From Pararge aegeria (Eukaryota > Arthropoda > Insecta > Lepidoptera > Nymphalidae), in the NCBI RefSeq assembly GCF_905163445.1, contig NC_053181.1, forward strand, positions 21,550,001-21,614,000: a DNA stretch of 64,000 nt. The letters are read 5' to 3'. Below, piece by piece: positions 45,128 through 55,915 of the stretch. A program made the position numbers and the translations under genes. The notes beneath the pieces are model-generated. The model saw nothing but the letters and a program-made list of their open reading frames with translations. It made no database searches and was not told the origin of the DNA. Positions within the stretch are counted from its first letter, which is position 1; each line of letters opens with the position of its first letter.

Positions 45128-46096
45128 TTGAAGTGAAACTTTTTTATCGGCATTGGAATAAAATTTACCGTCACATTTTTCGGTTACGCGCCTTTTTTTC
45201 TTGTCCCTTTCACAGTTGATTCGAGTTTATTCGAACTTCAAATGCATCGCAAAATTTAAACGGCTGAACACGAGAACAGGAGGTATAGGTATATATCATT
45301 ATTTTAATGATGTTGTAAACATTGTAACTTCATCGATGTTCTTTCTCCTGATTTTCATGGGTCACTATGTATGGCTCAATGCCAAATGGAAAATGGGATG
45401 AACAATTTGATTGTTGCGCTATATTCATCTCCTAATAAGAAGTTTGGCGATATTATTAATTTTGTTCACCATTCATTGTTGTCATACACAAGTGGAGGGG
45501 CCTCTTTACTCGGTAACGATAATGCGAAAATACCGTAGATATTAATGTCAATTATGCATCAGAAAAATCTTTGAAGCTAGTTTTATTTTGGAAAGATAAA
45601 TTGAATTTTTCCATGAAAAACAGTCCTCAAACGTCAGAGACAAGATCCGGTACTACAATTTATGGAATTTTTACTCGGTTACTAAATGTTGTGGACAGTA
45701 GCGTACAGAGAGGGTATGCACAGAGTATGCAGATGATATAAAATGAAGAAATTCTCCAGTACGAGTTATAAAAAGCTTAAGGATAGGCATTGTAAGAATT
45801 ATAAAAAGCCTACCTTTAAGTATTTACAACTCGTACTAGAGATTTTCTTCATTTTATATCATCTGCATACCCTGTGCACGCCACTGGTTGTGGAATGTAA
45901 ACAATATATTTCATATTTCAGTTACCATAAGTCATTAATAACAAAAATATACAATAACTATAACAAAGATAGTAATAAGTCAATTAACTTTATTTAACCA
46001 ATATCTGTAAAGTTGCATATAGTAGATCATTTTTCGAAAAATAAGGTCATAAAGAAGTTTCACTTACGTGTATACACTAGTACACGCACACATTTT
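45128..46096 (-). mobile_element. TIR-type DNA transposon, longer copy
   Basis: The ends match the short copy at 10488-10726 in opposite orientation: GAAGTGAAACTTTTTTATCG and ACCGTCACATTTTTCGGTTA on the left; CAATATCTGTAAAGTTGCAT, AGTAGATCATTTTTCG and CATAAAGAAGTTTCACTTAC on the right. The interior of about 780 bp contains the MITE at 45696-45886 and no recognisable transposase. Confidence 0.65.
45696..45886. mobile_element. Hairpin MITE with 8-bp target-site duplication (hAT-like)
   Basis: The termini are CAGTAGCGTACA and, complemented, CAGTGGCGTGCA. The arms of about 95 bp cover nearly the whole element (ATGATATAAAATGAAGAAA in both). GTTGTGGA occurs directly outside both ends (45688-45695 and 45887-45894). 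An 8-bp duplication with a CAG(T/G) start fits hAT-type transposition. Confidence 0.85.
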
Positions 46097-46898
46097 TATA
46101 TCTTATGATTTACACAAATACATTCTGCCATTTATGGATATCAGTAATAAATATTTCGTTGATTTTTGCGCAAATTTTCAAATCTCTATCAAAACGGATG
46201 AGTTTTGGTTGTTATCAGAACCTATCAATTTTGAACAGGACATGTAGCAATGAATGGATATAAATGCAAAATCGGCGTATATTTTATTCGAACATCCCCG
46301 ATTCAGCCGCTTGTGTTATAAATGATTGATAAATTATGTATGATGATGGTGGGGCGAACCTTTGGATGGTAAAATTTGAAAGAACTAGCGACTAAACTTC
46401 ATCATTAGTATAAAATACTTTCCGATAAATTGAAGTCCATTTCTCAATACGCTTCTCAGTTAAGGTTAGATAAACGTGCAATTCGCTTAATAAACTTATA
46501 AATATACTTATAATAAACTTTATAAATTGAGCTAGTTGGCTATAAATTAGCCACAGGTTTTTTTCACTATTTATCAAAATTTGTTTTACTTTTTAACTTA
46601 AATAAATATAATTTTAGTTACTACATAAAATTGAAAATTAAAGTGATGGTTATGATAATGTGATTACACAGCTGAGTTAATGCTGAGCTACTGATCAGAT
46701 CAGGACTTTGGAACCCCCATAGCATAAGCATTTCTTTAGCATACGATTTTTATAATTAATACATTGTAACATCACAATGATACACAAATTATTCACACCT
46801 ATAAATAAAAAGCTATCTTAATAGTAAACGACAGTTAATCGGACGCCGGAAATAAAAAAAAAACCGCTTTCGCTTATAGCTTAAAGGGTGTAAGCTCA
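46097..46898. other. Intronic sequence, nothing recognised
   Basis: No gene or repeat identified. Confidence 0.4.
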
Positions 46899-46986
46899 AA
46901 GTTCATACGGGTGGCTGACAGGTGCACTTTATCTTTGTTATAATAACGTCTGCAAAGCGCTGGCGGTTTTAAACTACAATGGATTA
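46899..46986 (+). repeat. Diverged dispersed repeat, copy 1
   Basis: AGTTCATACGGGTGGCTGAC, AGGTGCACTTTATCTTTGTT and ATAACGTCTGCAAAGCGC align with 47810-47897 in the same order and strand. Confidence 0.6.
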
Positions 46987-47504
46987 TCATATATTTTCAT
47001 AATATTATCTGAATCACAACTAAGTTCCATGTATCTCATGACTTGAGTAAAGTATAATATCTGCACATTTTATGTGAGATAATCTTTTGTCATTAAGTAT
47101 GTTTTGTGAAATTTTCTAGAGGTTTCAGGGCTGATACTAATTACATGAAATAATAGCATTAATGATAGGACAACTTAAAAAAACGACTGGTTATTTTACA
47201 ACTCCTAACTATTGAAACTTAAGTGTAAATAACACTGATTTACTTTTATAGGTTAATTGTGCGCAACCAAATAATAAATTGAAAACATAATTGGCAAATG
47301 GAGATTGGTAAATCACCTTCATAAAATTTTAAATAAGATTAACCACGCTATAATCCTCTTCCTCCTCGAGCCACATCGCTCCAACAAACTCTGATCTGAA
47401 CAAAGTTGAAATTATGAACTCTCAAATTAAGCCGATGGTTTTTTAACATAAGTTACCTTTTGCCCCGGAAGTGTAGTTTCTATACAATAGATCTAAAAAG
47501 TCGT

Positions 47505-47543
47505 CCAATAATAACAACGCTGCGTTTGCGTTGCTATTATTGG
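47505..47543. repeat. Hairpin, 16-bp arms, 7-nt loop
   Basis: CCAATAATAACAACGC, loop TGCGTTT, then the complement with one mismatch. Confidence 0.85.
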
Positions 47544-47809
47544 TATACCCTCCCATTTGACTGTTATAGGCTTTCGATGATACATAAATGACTAACAGAA
47601 TTTCAATGAATTGCTAGGAAGATAGATTTCTCCGGTCATTGAACAACAAACAAGATACTTTTTATCAAGAAATATCAAAGTAAAAGTGATTTTCTTAGTA
47701 TGTCTATCTCTTGTACATATTAATATGAGACTTAAGCATGCACATAATACAAGAACAGGAAAGCGACGTGTGCGTCTTGTCGCTCATGACTTGGACCGTT
47801 CAAGCGTAT

Positions 47810-47897
47810 AGTTCATAGGGCCGGCGACAGGCGCACTTTGTCTTCGTTAAGGTAATAACGTCTGCGGAATGGACGCGGCTTTATAGTGCAATGGACA
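47810..47897 (+). repeat. Diverged dispersed repeat, copy 2
   Basis: AGTTCATAGGGCCGGCGACA, GGCGCACTTTGTCTTCGTTA and AATAACGTCTGCGGAATGG match copy 1 at 46899-46986. Confidence 0.6.
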
Positions 47898-48189
47898 GCC
47901 CTGTGTCATCTCTGGGCCATGAAACGAGATTATTTTTAAGTGAAATGAAAAGTTTTTATGGCTTGTAACGTAAATTGCTATACTTTTATGCACCTCGTAA
48001 CGCGCTCTGCTAAAATTATTGTGCAATTAAACTCTCTTTGTAACACCAATCGTTCCATCTCTTGCTTAAGAGATGGAATGTATTCGCATGTTATTTACAT
48101 GTCATATTGCAATAATGTACGTGACCAACTTTTCAGGACTACGGGCGTTTAAAACAAAAATCACTTACTTTAACAGTACAAGAAACGAT

Positions 48190-48468
48190 TGGCGACCTCC
48201 CTGGCACAGCGGTGAGCGTAATGGTTTAAAGTAGAAGTACACGGGTTCGATTACCGGCGGGAGAATTTTGGAAATTTAAAATTTCTGAATCTGGTCTGGT
48301 GGGAAACTTCGCCGTGGCTAGTTACCATCCTGCTGACATAAACATACCGCTAAGCGATTTTCTAATCGCGCAGAAACCTTACCTTTTACAGTACTATTTT
48401 AGACCGAATCATTACTTGGCGACGGGTAAGATTATAGTCAAGGGCTTATTTCTAGTTGAATAAAACAA
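48190..48468 (+). mobile_element. SINE-D, near full length
   Basis: Head GGCGACCTCCCTGGCACAGC and GGGTTCGATTACCGGCGGG; body TCTGGTCTGGTGGGAAACTT and CGTGGCTAGTTACCATCC; 3' end GTCAAGGGCTTATTTCTAGT and TGAATAAAACAAAA. Confidence 0.87.
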
Positions 48469-48902
48469 AATATGATTCCTGCAAAGTAATATACAGTTAT
48501 TTATCTTTAAATAAAAAACTTTTTATTTTAGCACTAAAAGATTATATTTGCTTCTATCGTAAGTTTAGTCACTTACGTCTTGAGTACATCTATGTAGTAT
48601 ACCAAGGATATATTTTTACGCAGATCTGTTGTAAGCCCTCAATGAGTATGTATAGGGTCTGCGACTGGCGTCGGTCGCAGACGGCTCGTTTCGCTTCATT
48701 ACGACGCCTCTGACTGCGGCTGATACCGGTGATATGTGGCATACATGTGCTTAGCGAAGGCTTAGCTTAGGGTGGCTCGGTAACGCCAAGGAATATAAAT
48801 AAAAATTAAACCTTTCACACTATTATTATAGAAAAGAATAACAGTATAGCAATTAAATTAACTTGTAAACGGATAAAAAAACTTTTTAACTATTATATTG
48901 AA
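48469..48902. other. Intronic sequence, nothing recognised
   Basis: A small CG patch at 48655-48725 (CTGGCGTCGGTCGCAGACGG) has no repeat partner. Confidence 0.35.
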
Positions 48903-49216
48903 TCGGTGATAGCCCAGTGTGTAGGACTTCGACTTCGGGGGGCCGAGTTCAAATTCCAGCATGCACCTCTAACTTTTCTAAGTTATGTGCGTTTTTACCT
49001 ATTAAAAATATCACTTGCTTCAACGGTGAAGGAAAACATCTTGAGGAAACTTCCATGCCTGAGAGTTCTCCATAATATTTTCAAAGGTGTATGGAGTCCA
49101 CCAATCCGCATTGGACCAACGTAGTGGACTACGGCATTAACCCCTCCTTATTGTGGGAGGAGACCCGTGCCCTGTAGTGGGCCAGTAATGGGTTGATATC
49201 ATGACCATGATGATAT
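48903..49216 (+). mobile_element. SINE-A, full length
   Basis: Head CGGTGATAGCCCAGTGTGTA and B box CGAGTTCAAATTCCAGC; then TTAGCTT-type body, TTCAACGGTGAAGGAAAACA, CCTGAGAGTTCTCCATAATA, GGAGGAGACCCGTGCCCTGT and GGTTGATATCATGACCATGA. Best plus-strand reference copy in the window. Confidence 0.9.
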
Positions 49217-49398
49217 ATACCCAACAGGCTTAGTGGTTAGAACTTGTACAATCCTATAGCACGTATAAATTTTATTGACACCCGTCCAGTTACCCCAACT
49301 AAGACAAATAAGATTTTGTTGGAATTAGGTTGCTTAAATCCTATAAGATTATATCCAGTTAACAAGTTAAAAGTGATAAGAATAAACTATAAAAAAAC

Positions 49399-49422
49399 AT
49401 GCGGACGAAGTCGCGGGCTAGT
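49399..49422 (+). mobile_element. Helitron-like 3' tail
   Basis: TGCGGACGAAGTCGCGGGCT followed by AGTC. No 5' end found. Confidence 0.5.
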
Positions 49423-49464
49423 CCATTTACGCACTCAGGCTTTTATATTAGTTAGTCTTCAAGT

Positions 49465-49899
49465 CAAATTCAAATTCATTTATTTCAAGTAGGCCTACTT
49501 TATAAGCAGTTTTGAAACGTCAAGTATGTATGTTTGTGGTGACTCTACCACCGCTTCGGAAAGCAGATTCTACCGAGAAGTTTTACAATCATTTTTCTAT
49601 CTTGCTGGAGATGAGAGCGAGGCTGGCTGCTTCCAATCTACCTTGTCATTGAGGAATTCATCGAATGTATAGGAACCTCGCTGTACTAGATGCGTCTTTA
49701 CACATTTTTTAAATGTTTGCATTGGTATGTCAAGAATTGCCTTAGGAATCATGCTGTAAAAGCGTATACTCAACCCCACAAAGGAGTTCTGCACCTTTCG
49801 CAGACGATATGCAGATATCACTAATTTATGTCCGTTTTTGGTAAGTCGATTGTTAATTTCACCTTTTTGTTTATCAAGAATATATTTTCTGCGAATCAA
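49465..49899 (-). mobile_element. LINE, C-terminal end of ORF2 and 3' UTR
   Basis: A minus-strand frame of 100 codons ends at 49597. It reads KVQNSFVGLSIRFYSMIPK and ends YTFDEFLNDKVDWK. This is the family-typical C-terminal tail of reverse transcriptase proteins of lepidopteran non-LTR elements (VQNSF...FYN.IP..., ..FLND..W). The 3' UTR continues to about 49465 with AAGTAGGCCTACTTGAAATA and GAATTTGACTTGAAG. The element is heavily 5'-truncated and lacks the catalytic domain; the clade is not certain. Confidence 0.75.
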
Positions 49900-50087
49900 T
49901 TATTGAAATACCAAAGCATTATTGACTAGTCGCGGTAGGTGGTAGACTGATAGCGATGGTAGCGCGATCAAGTAACTGACAAAGGGTTCTAAATCAGCGT
50001 TGAGAGGCGCGTGTGTTTTATTTATTTATTTTACTCGTAGTTTAAAAGATCCACGCGTACAAACAACTGGAGCTACTTTGCTTGATA
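49900..50087. other. Intronic sequence, nothing recognised
   Basis: Short unassigned spacer between the LINE fragment and the next SINE-A. Confidence 0.4.
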
Positions 50088-50422
50088 TTCATCATCATAC
50101 CAACTAATTACGGACCGGACCACCACAGGGCACGGGTCTCCTCCCACAATGAGGAGGGGGGGGGGGGATGGGGTTAAGGCCGTAGTCCAACATGCTGCCC
50201 AGTGCGGATTGGTGCACTCCATATACCTACGAGAATATTATATAGAACTCTCAGGCATGCCGGTTTCCTCATGATGTTTTCCTTCACCGTTGAAGCAAGT
50301 GATACTATAATTACTTAAAACGAACATAACACAGAAAAGTAAGAGGTGCGTGCGGGATTCGAACTCAGCCCCCCGAAAGTGAAGTCGAGCTCCTACCCAA
50401 TGTGCTATTACTGCTATCGTTT
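50088..50422 (-). mobile_element. SINE-A, full length, with a G12 tract
   Basis: CACGGGTCTCCTCCCACAAT, TTTTCCTTCACCGTTGAAGC, GTGCGGGATTCGAACTCAGC and CCCCCGAAAGTGAAGTCGAG. The GAGAAGGGGTTAAGG block has expanded to 12 G (50156-50167). Confidence 0.9.
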
Positions 50423-51334
50423 GATACTGTGTAAAGATAAATAATTATGACTAATTTAGCACACTAATACTATAATGTACGTATTATCATCTCACTAATA
50501 AATCTTTCTGAAATACAATTATGAGAATATCAACATTAATAATAATGGTCGATTAGTGAATTTGACTGATGAGGCGTATCAGAAAGTGGGGATAAGTTTC
50601 CTTAGAAAATTCAATAAGTTCGGGAAATTATTTCATTATTAATTAAAATTGGTTTTGTCTTTGCGAATAATTACATAAGCGTTTACCATAATCCATTATG
50701 AATTATGGAATTTGAATGGCGCAAATTTTTTAAATTAATATTTTACTATGTACCTACCTACTAAACTCTTTGCTTTGACTTTTTTGTAATTTTCGATTTC
50801 CTTGTAAAAATAAACGTACTCACAACAAATTAAACTATGCCAATATTATATTTCATATTTCGAATCTCAAGGACAATTTGTCAAATCCAAATTTGAAATT
50901 TTACTGCAACTTAACTACTTAGTAAGTTCACTGCTTAGTTACATTTTAATTTACGTGGTCATAGTGTCCCACCTATCTCACACGTAGTTAGTAGCTATGT
51001 CTTTTGCGCCTGGAGTTCCCTGCACCGCCAGCATAGCATAGCATATAAAAATGTTATCCCCGATTACACCATCTGACAAGAGATACAATTCACTTGCCCA
51101 CCTGGCAAAGCACGGTAACATAGAAAAGGAGAATTTTACCTCCGTTTCATAACGCACTGTATTATGTCAACCTACACTAAAAGAAAAGTTACTCGAAAAT
51201 GTGTGGGAGATGATTAGCATTTTGTTCTTTTCCCGTGGAGAAAAATGTGTCCTGGCCATGTTAGCCTTGCTGAAAGAGATGGTTATATAACGATAAGGCT
51301 TCAAGGGCTTGATTTTTTACGGTATTCAATAAAA
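50423..51334. other. Intronic sequence, nothing recognised
   Basis: AT-rich, no gene. A small tandem CATAG repeat (GCATAGCATAGCATATAA) is at about 51032. Confidence 0.4.
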
Positions 51335-51628
51335 GTGTTTTCTTATCATCCTCATATTAACCCACTACTGACCCACTACAGGGCACGGGCATTCACCCAT
51401 AATGAGAACGGGCTAAAGCCGTAGTACCACGTGTACACACCTTTGAGAACATTATGGAGAACTCTCAGGCATGCAGGTTTCGCCACGATGTTTTCCTGCA
51501 CTGTCGAAACGGGTGATATTTTAATTGCTTAAAACACACAACTCAGGAGAGTTAGAAGTGCATGCTGGGATTCAAACTCGGACCCCCGAAAGTGAAGTCG
51601 AAGTCCTACCCACTGAGCTAAAGTGTGT
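51335..51628 (-). mobile_element. SINE-A, near full length
   Basis: TCATATTAACCCACTACTGA, GGAGAACTCTCAGGCATGCA, GGGATTCAAACTCGGACCCC and CGAAGTCCTACCCACTGAGC, with a short deletion near GTAGTACCACGTGTACACAC. Confidence 0.87.
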
Positions 51629-51739
51629 TGTACTAAAACTAAAACTTTGTGGTCTTCGAAAGATGTAGACGGACTAAACATAGAAAATATTGTCAAGTTA
51701 CAAAGTACAAATATTTTCCACTTTATGAACGTAACGTGA

Positions 51740-51965
51740 CACTATTAGATCTTGACAAGTTTTAATGAAGGTGCCACTGTATCTACAAAGTACTCCTTTA
51801 TGTTCAGGGTCAGTTGTAACGTGTTAAACGCCTGTTTAATGTGCGCTTATCAGTTTACGGCTCAATGGGCCGCGCGAGTTATTGCGGTACATTTAACAAT
51901 ATCGACCTGTTAGTTTACGATAACTGTGGTATGCTAATGAGAGCATTGCTATACCAATTATTGTC
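51740..51965. promoter_or_regulatory. Candidate conserved non-coding element
   Basis: Unique mixed-composition segment with GCGCTTATCAGTTTACGGCT, CAATGGGCCGCGCGAGTTAT and ATTTAACAATATCGACC. No open frame and no repeat partner. The GATA-like TTATCAG and SOX-like AACAAT cores are suggestive only. Confidence 0.28.
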
Positions 51966-52392
51966 TAGTTCATTTAAAACTAAATATTTATTGATTATTC
52001 GATCCAACAGTGTTTGATGATGAATCACAAAAAATCTGTCGCGCACGTTATTCGAAAAGGAGATATTGCTTTGGGTTATACTAACAAAACTTTGTGTGTA
52101 CTTAAATTAAACATTCTATAGGATTAAACTTCAAGCTCCATAGTTTGAGGTCCAATTTACCGACATTAAATTGTCGAATAATCCCTACTAATCCCGGTAT
52201 TATAATTTTCAAGTTCATGGTAACTTTGAGTATGCTTAGGCCTTAGTTATCTTTATTAAAGCAATTAATCTAAGCGTGTCAACTGCGAACACTCATAACT
52301 CTAGTATCAGAAGTGGGATCGTAATCGAGTATCTCATTAGCGCAATGAGATTATCTAAAAGAGTTAAAACTATCATTGAGTTTTATTAGAGG

Positions 52393-52434
52393 CTGCAAGA
52401 CATACGAGAGCATATATGCTCGTATATCTTGCAG
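52393..52434. repeat. Hairpin 1 of a tandem pair
   Basis: CTGCAAGACATACGAGAGCAT pairs with ATGCTCGTATATCTTGCAG. One mismatch and a 2-nt bulge; almost no loop. Confidence 0.88.
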
Positions 52435-52466
52435 TGCGCTAGAGTTCCAACTATTCTATTCTAGAC

Positions 52467-52514
52467 GATGCTCACAGGAGTACCAGATAGGTATCTGGTA
52501 CTCCTGTGAGCATC
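52467..52514. repeat. Hairpin 2 of a tandem pair, perfect 23-bp arms
   Basis: The left arm begins GATGCTCACAGGAGTACCAG and ends ATA. Two G form the centre, and the right arm is the exact complement. It lies 32 bp after hairpin 1. Confidence 0.92.
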
Positions 52515-52529
52515 ATCATCTACATCTCA

Positions 52530-53365
52530 ATGCTAAGCACACTTTTCTCACCTCTCTTATTGAAGACACGACTTAGATCCGTCACGATGTTCCAATGCGG
52601 TCCAAACCCAACAACCTCCTTACGACAAAACTACAATATTGCATTGTCGGTTGTCGTTAGACTAGATTGAAAGAAAATTTTATGTAGGTCGATGTAAACG
52701 CGAGGATCTTCTAGGAAAGTGTTACTTTATTAGTAATTTTTTTATTTATTTTTTATTAGGAATTTATTTTTTATTTTTTTGGTCACTCAATACGCCTTTA
52801 ATATTCTTACAATTTTAACCTCCTTTTTAAAAAGAAGTACGATCATAATATTTTAACAGCTTTTGTGCTTCAAAAAAACGTGAAAGCGAATCCTGTGAAG
52901 AGCTCATTCATTAGGAAAAGAGAAGACTCGCAGATCCGAACACCCGAAGTGACACAAAATCATCCGTCACGCTGTCAGAGCAGTATTACCATGGTATTAC
53001 CTTCACCGTACGTATCAGAGGGACATCATTCACACTGATCTGTGCCACTGTTCTTACTATCCGTTTCACAAATGACGGGTTCGTTACTTCGTTTCAGTAG
53101 AATGTAACTTAATTTACTGCACAACAAAAAGGATGTGACGTCAACTTAAGGGAAGTCAAATATAGAAAAACTAAAAAATATTTTAGTCAGCGTATACCTT
53201 TAGCTTTTTTTAATACAAACTTTTTGTTCCCAGCTGAATGATTAGAATTTGATAGGGACTACGTATATTTGCTTCCCTTATTCTATTCTTTCTACTTTGT
53301 TTGTTAGTTTTAATAGTTTATTGCACGATTAAAAAGTAATATGTACGTAGGCGAATATGTACATT
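52530..53365. other. Intronic sequence, nothing recognised
   Basis: Includes T-rich tracts at 52735-52780. No gene or shared repeat. Confidence 0.4.
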
Positions 53366-53628
53366 AAAGCGATGATAGCCCAGTAGGACTTCAACTTCAC
53401 TTTCGGGGGGCGGGTTCGAATCCCGGCAGGCACTTGGTGCAAGACACTAAACTTTTCTAAGTTACGTGTGTTTTTGTGAGGCAATCTGCATACCTGAGAG
53501 TTGTTTAATGTTCTCAAAGGTGTGTGAAGTCTAACAATCCGCACTGGGCTAGCGTGGTGGACTTAAGTCCTTCTCATTGTGAGAGGAGATCCATGCCCTG
53601 TAGTGGGCCGGTAATGGGTTGATACGAA
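53366..53628 (+). mobile_element. SINE-A with internal deletion
   Basis: Head GCGATGATAGCCCAGTAGGA, B box GCGGGTTCGAATCCCGGC, then TTTCTAAGTTACGTGTGTTT, ACCTGAGAGTTGTTTAATGT and GTAGTGGGCCGGTAATGGGT. The CAACGGTGAAGG block is missing. Confidence 0.87.
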
Positions 53629-53965
53629 AGCCGAAACTTAATGCCTGGAGACCTTTTCTCACCTTTGGTAATGTGGTAAAAATTTCGATAAATGTGCGTA
53701 GATAGAGAATACTTAAAAAGATAAAATGAATAAAAGAAATCTGAAGAGATATAGCATTTAAAAGTGAACAGTGTGACTGAACCATAATGTACATGGCAGG
53801 AGGTTAAATCTGCGCACAGTCTTCTTTAAGGTCAAAATGCACAGATACGTCTATGCATTTTTACTAGAGGATTTTTTTTTATTAATATCTTTTGGTTGAA
53901 TACAAAATTCGATTAAAATTATATTTTCTTTTTGTAGGCGACAATTATACCATATTATCCTATTT

Positions 53966-53998
53966 TATAATAATATAAATGCGAAAGTGAGTTTATCA
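53966..53998 (+). mobile_element. Helitron-like 5' end fragment
   Basis: TATAATAATATAAATGCGAA and AGTGAG resemble Lep1-type 5' ends. No tail found. Confidence 0.3.
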
Positions 53999-54089
53999 TC
54001 AACGCAAGTGGAGCTGCGTAAACAAATGATGATGTTATTTCAGCTCCACCGTACCCATGAGTTGTGAAACTGAATATAACAGGGATACG

Positions 54090-54335
54090 TCGCTTTCTAA
54101 TCCAGACGTCACAGGAAAGATTAATGCGTGTCACGACTCACGGCTCGCGGCTCACGGCCGAGCGAGTTTTGTTTTCGTTCCTTTTTGCTCCCGACTGAAT
54201 GAATGAATGATGTTCCGTTATCGCTCCACGGACCTTTACGGGGCTGATTATTTTTTGCTGGCCATTTTTGTCGGGTATCGGTTATTGGCCCAACTGTGCG
54301 GAAGCTTGCATACTAGCAACCGTTTATGCACACAT
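54090..54335. promoter_or_regulatory. Candidate conserved non-coding element
   Basis: Mixed composition with CGGCTCGCGGCTCACGGCCG, GAATGAATGAATGATGTTCC, TTATCGCTCCACGGACCTTT and GGCTGATTATTTTTTGCTGG. No repeat partner, no open frame. Unproven. Confidence 0.28.
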
Positions 54336-54450
54336 TTTAGTTATACTTTTAACCACGGTAACACCCGCAATGGAACTTAGCTTTCTTGGCGAGCTCAACA
54401 TTTCTGATCAATCAATCGATCGATTTATCGATTCAATTATTTAAAATATT

Positions 54451-54575
54451 TAGAATAGAATAGAAAAACTTTATTGCTATACAATACCATAGAAAAAATA
54501 CAAAGAAAACCGTAACAGTACTTACTGCTACGGTGCAAAGGCGGCCTTATCACTTAAAGTACTATACTAAATATT
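54451..54575 (-). mobile_element. LINE 3' UTR end
   Basis: The minus strand ends with GCAATAAAGTTTTTCTATTC and a TCTATT repeat, and upstream has AAGTGATAAGGCCGCCTTTG. Same 3' UTR type as 30170-30280. Confidence 0.65.
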
Positions 54576-55339
54576 TATTTATATTTAAAATTGCTATCGA
54601 TTTAATTTATGATCTATTTAAAGTTAGACCATTTAACCATTTACCTGACTCCGGACGCGTACTGTCATTTTCAACCGACTTGAAAAAAGGAAGAGGTTCT
54701 CAATTTGACTGTATGAAAATTGAATTTAATTGAACCTATTTATACGGCTTATTTGTCTTTTAATCCTTTTATTCTCGTTAGCATAACAGTCAGCTTCCCT
54801 TAATTCAGAAGGTCATTAAATTGCTCTTCGCATCGGATTAGCGCCCTTTGATCTAGATGCTAATGTACCGATGATGGCGGACCCTTCCAAAAGTTCATTT
54901 TTCAAGCTTTGATAATTGGGAACCTTTAATAACTTTTATATTTCCAATTTGCTGTTGACTTTTTCAGGAAAAGTTTTTAATTATATAATTAAGAAGTTTG
55001 TTGTCGTCTGGCCCAGTTGCGACAGTGCAATTAAGTCGATTGATCCATAGCGGTACACGGTGACCGATAGTGTAAAAGCAAAGCTAAGCAACGCATCCAT
55101 TGCATGAGGCACGCTGGAAGAAAGAGTGTTTTGATAATTTGCAAGTGTGACGCCCATTAGCCCGCCATGGTTTCATGCAACAAGTAAAGATCGCAAAACA
55201 TACGGCCAGAAAGCAAATTTAAAACAAATTTGCTCGTTGTCTGCTGGTTTTCCTATTTCAAGAGCCTGCTTTGAGCTCACACCCTTGTAGCTCAAAGCCC
55301 CACATTAAATCAAATCGGATCCGGATCTTTTCTCAGTTC
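54576..55339. other. Intronic sequence, nothing recognised
   Basis: No gene or shared repeat. Confidence 0.4.
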
Positions 55340-55590
55340 GTGTCAAGGTTAAGACCGTAGTCCACCACACTGGCCAACTGCGGATTGGTAAAAATTACAC
55401 GCTCTTGAAAACATTATGGTAAACTCTCAGGCATGCAAGTCTCTTCATTATGATATCTTTCACCATTAACACCCCAGGTGTTATTTTAACAATAGACGTA
55501 GTTCCGAAAAGTTAGAGATGCGTTCCGGGGTTCGAACTCGTTCCCCAGAAAGGGAAAATGAAGTCCTAACCACTAGTCCGTCAACGCTCA
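55340..55590 (-). mobile_element. SINE-A, diverged
   Basis: GTTAAGACCGTAGTCCACCA, GTAAACTCTCAGGCATGCAA, CCGGGGTTCGAACTCGTTCC and GAAGTCCTAACCACTAGTCC. The tail is missing. Confidence 0.83.
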
Positions 55591-55651
55591 TCATTAGTTA
55601 GTAGTTTATCAGCACAATGGTATAAATGTATGCACAATTGCTACTATTAAT

Positions 55652-55889
55652 TAAATAAATAAATATACTACAACAATACACACATATCCATCTAGCCCCA
55701 AAGTAAGCGTAGCTTGTGTTAAGGGTACCAAAATAACTGATGAATATTTTTATGAATACTACAGATAAACACCCAGACACTGAAAAACAATCATGTTCAT
55801 CACACAAACATTTTCCAGTTGTAGGAATCGAACCCACGGCCTAAAACTCAGAAAGCAGGGTCGCTGCCCACTGCGCCAGTCGGCCGTCA
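55652..55889 (-). mobile_element. SINE-B, full length
   Basis: The minus strand begins GACGGCCGACTGGCGCAGTG, GGCAGCGACCCTGCTTTCTG, then B box TGGGTTCGATTCCTACA, and ends GCTACGCTTACTTTGGGGCT, GTGTGTATTGTTGTAGTATA and a TTTA tail. Confidence 0.92.
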
Positions 55890-55915
55890 ATTGTGCGTTG
55901 TGAAGTAAACATCTT

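Noticed and set aside
49244..49492. 82-codon plus-strand frame
   Set aside because: It crosses a Helitron-like tail and the LINE 3' UTR, so it is not a gene.
26480..52514. Short hairpins as microRNA precursors
   Set aside because: Loops of 2-7 nt and arms of 11-23 bp are too small for typical Dicer substrates.
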